Below are positions 35,536 to 35,672 of a stretch of DNA of 35,672 bases, in pieces. This DNA is from Bacteroidia bacterium (GTDB lineage Bacteria > Bacteroidota > Bacteroidia > Flavobacteriales_D > Sanyastnellaceae). Both the position numbers and the translations under genes were made by a program. Numbering within the stretch: position 1 is the stretch's first letter; each line of letters starts with the position of its first letter. The DNA is taken from the NCBI GenBank assembly GCA_030427925.1, contig JAUICJ010000027.1:1-35672 (forward strand), given 5' to 3'. A model generated the notes under the pieces. It saw only the letters and a program-made list of their open reading frames with translations. It ran no database searches and was not told the DNA's origin.

Positions 35536-35672
35536 CGGAATTCAGTCCGTTCGGTCTTGAAAAAATGCGCAAGGAAGGCGAGGGAAACCGGGTCGAGGGA
35601 CCGAATGGAAAGCGCCCAGTTCCTCAGTTGTTCCCGATCGACGGCAGCCACAATTCGATCCCAGTCGGCTTG
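35490..35672 (-). CDS. DUF6922-like antitoxin, C-terminal part (5' end outside window)
   Basis: A frame open to the right edge, of which 60 residues are visible: WDRIVAAVDREQLRNWALSI, RSLDPVSLAFLAHFF and TEFRCYTTNPS, ending at TGA 35492-35490. The R-x-L-D-P and final E-F-R-C-Y pattern fits the tail of the small antitoxin-like proteins (DUF6922-type) that often precede AbiEii toxins in Bacteroidota. It overlaps the toxin start by 46 nt in another frame, a usual layout for co-translated pairs. The call rests on the tail and on context only. Confidence 0.55.
   Translation of the reverse strand, partial: QADWDRIVAAVDREQLRNWALSIRSLDPVSLAFLAHFFKTERTEFRCYTTNPSPNDFWKS

Overview
The window comes from a GC-rich member of the Bacteroidota, most probably a high-GC Flavobacteriales-type lineage. 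Evidence seen in the sequence: a 2,474-residue SprA (outer-membrane translocon of the type IX secretion system, T9SS), secreted proteins with C-terminal T9SS-type sorting domains, an Omp28-like protein, a DUF6029 outer-membrane protein, atpD-atpC standing apart from the other ATP synthase genes with a short epsilon subunit, the order maeB-ruvA-sprA-gcvH-vanZ, promoters of the Bacteroidota TAnnTTTG type, and no obvious Shine-Dalgarno sequences. The species cannot be named from this sequence alone.

Layout. 1-1145: end of a polysaccharide flippase meeting a DUF2147 protein head-on. 1195-3030 (minus): nadC-yihY, running on to DUF2147. 3079-3561 (plus): rlmH, then a bidirectional terminator. 3617-5370 (minus): atpD-atpC. 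5449-8108 (plus): overlapping operon ribF, LRR protein, pnuC, NadR-like kinase (flavin and NAD cofactor supply). 8098-20046 (minus): maeB-ruvA-sprA-gcvH-vanZ and a tonB-like gene. 20137-26316: an envelope and thiol cluster, with a T9SS-tail protein on minus facing tlpA-like, DUF6029, thioredoxin-like T9SS cargo, Omp28-like and a PorT-like barrel on plus. 26318-31268 (minus): operon of M20 dipeptidase, LEA-type lipoprotein and a VPS10/BNR-repeat protein. 31418-35672: accessory-looking stretch with a DUF4172-Fic-wHTH gene, proline dehydrogenase plus a DODA-type dioxygenase, an MntA-HepT pair, and a decayed AbiEii toxin gene with the tail of its DUF6922-like antitoxin.

Most noteworthy: (a) a Fic gene whose promoter is covered by exact 10-bp repeats, with one copy over the start codon; (b) TAnnTT boxes lying only 4-5 nt before the start codons of seven genes, suggesting leaderless mRNAs or an unusual initiation signal; (c) three toxin-antitoxin-like modules within 4.3 kb, the last with an apparent internal deletion and a nonsense codon; (d) three CxxC proteins in one envelope cluster; (e) abrupt switches of third-position G to C between and within genes.

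There is no gene-free stretch longer than 300 bases. I saw no rRNA, tRNA, CRISPR array or insertion sequence.
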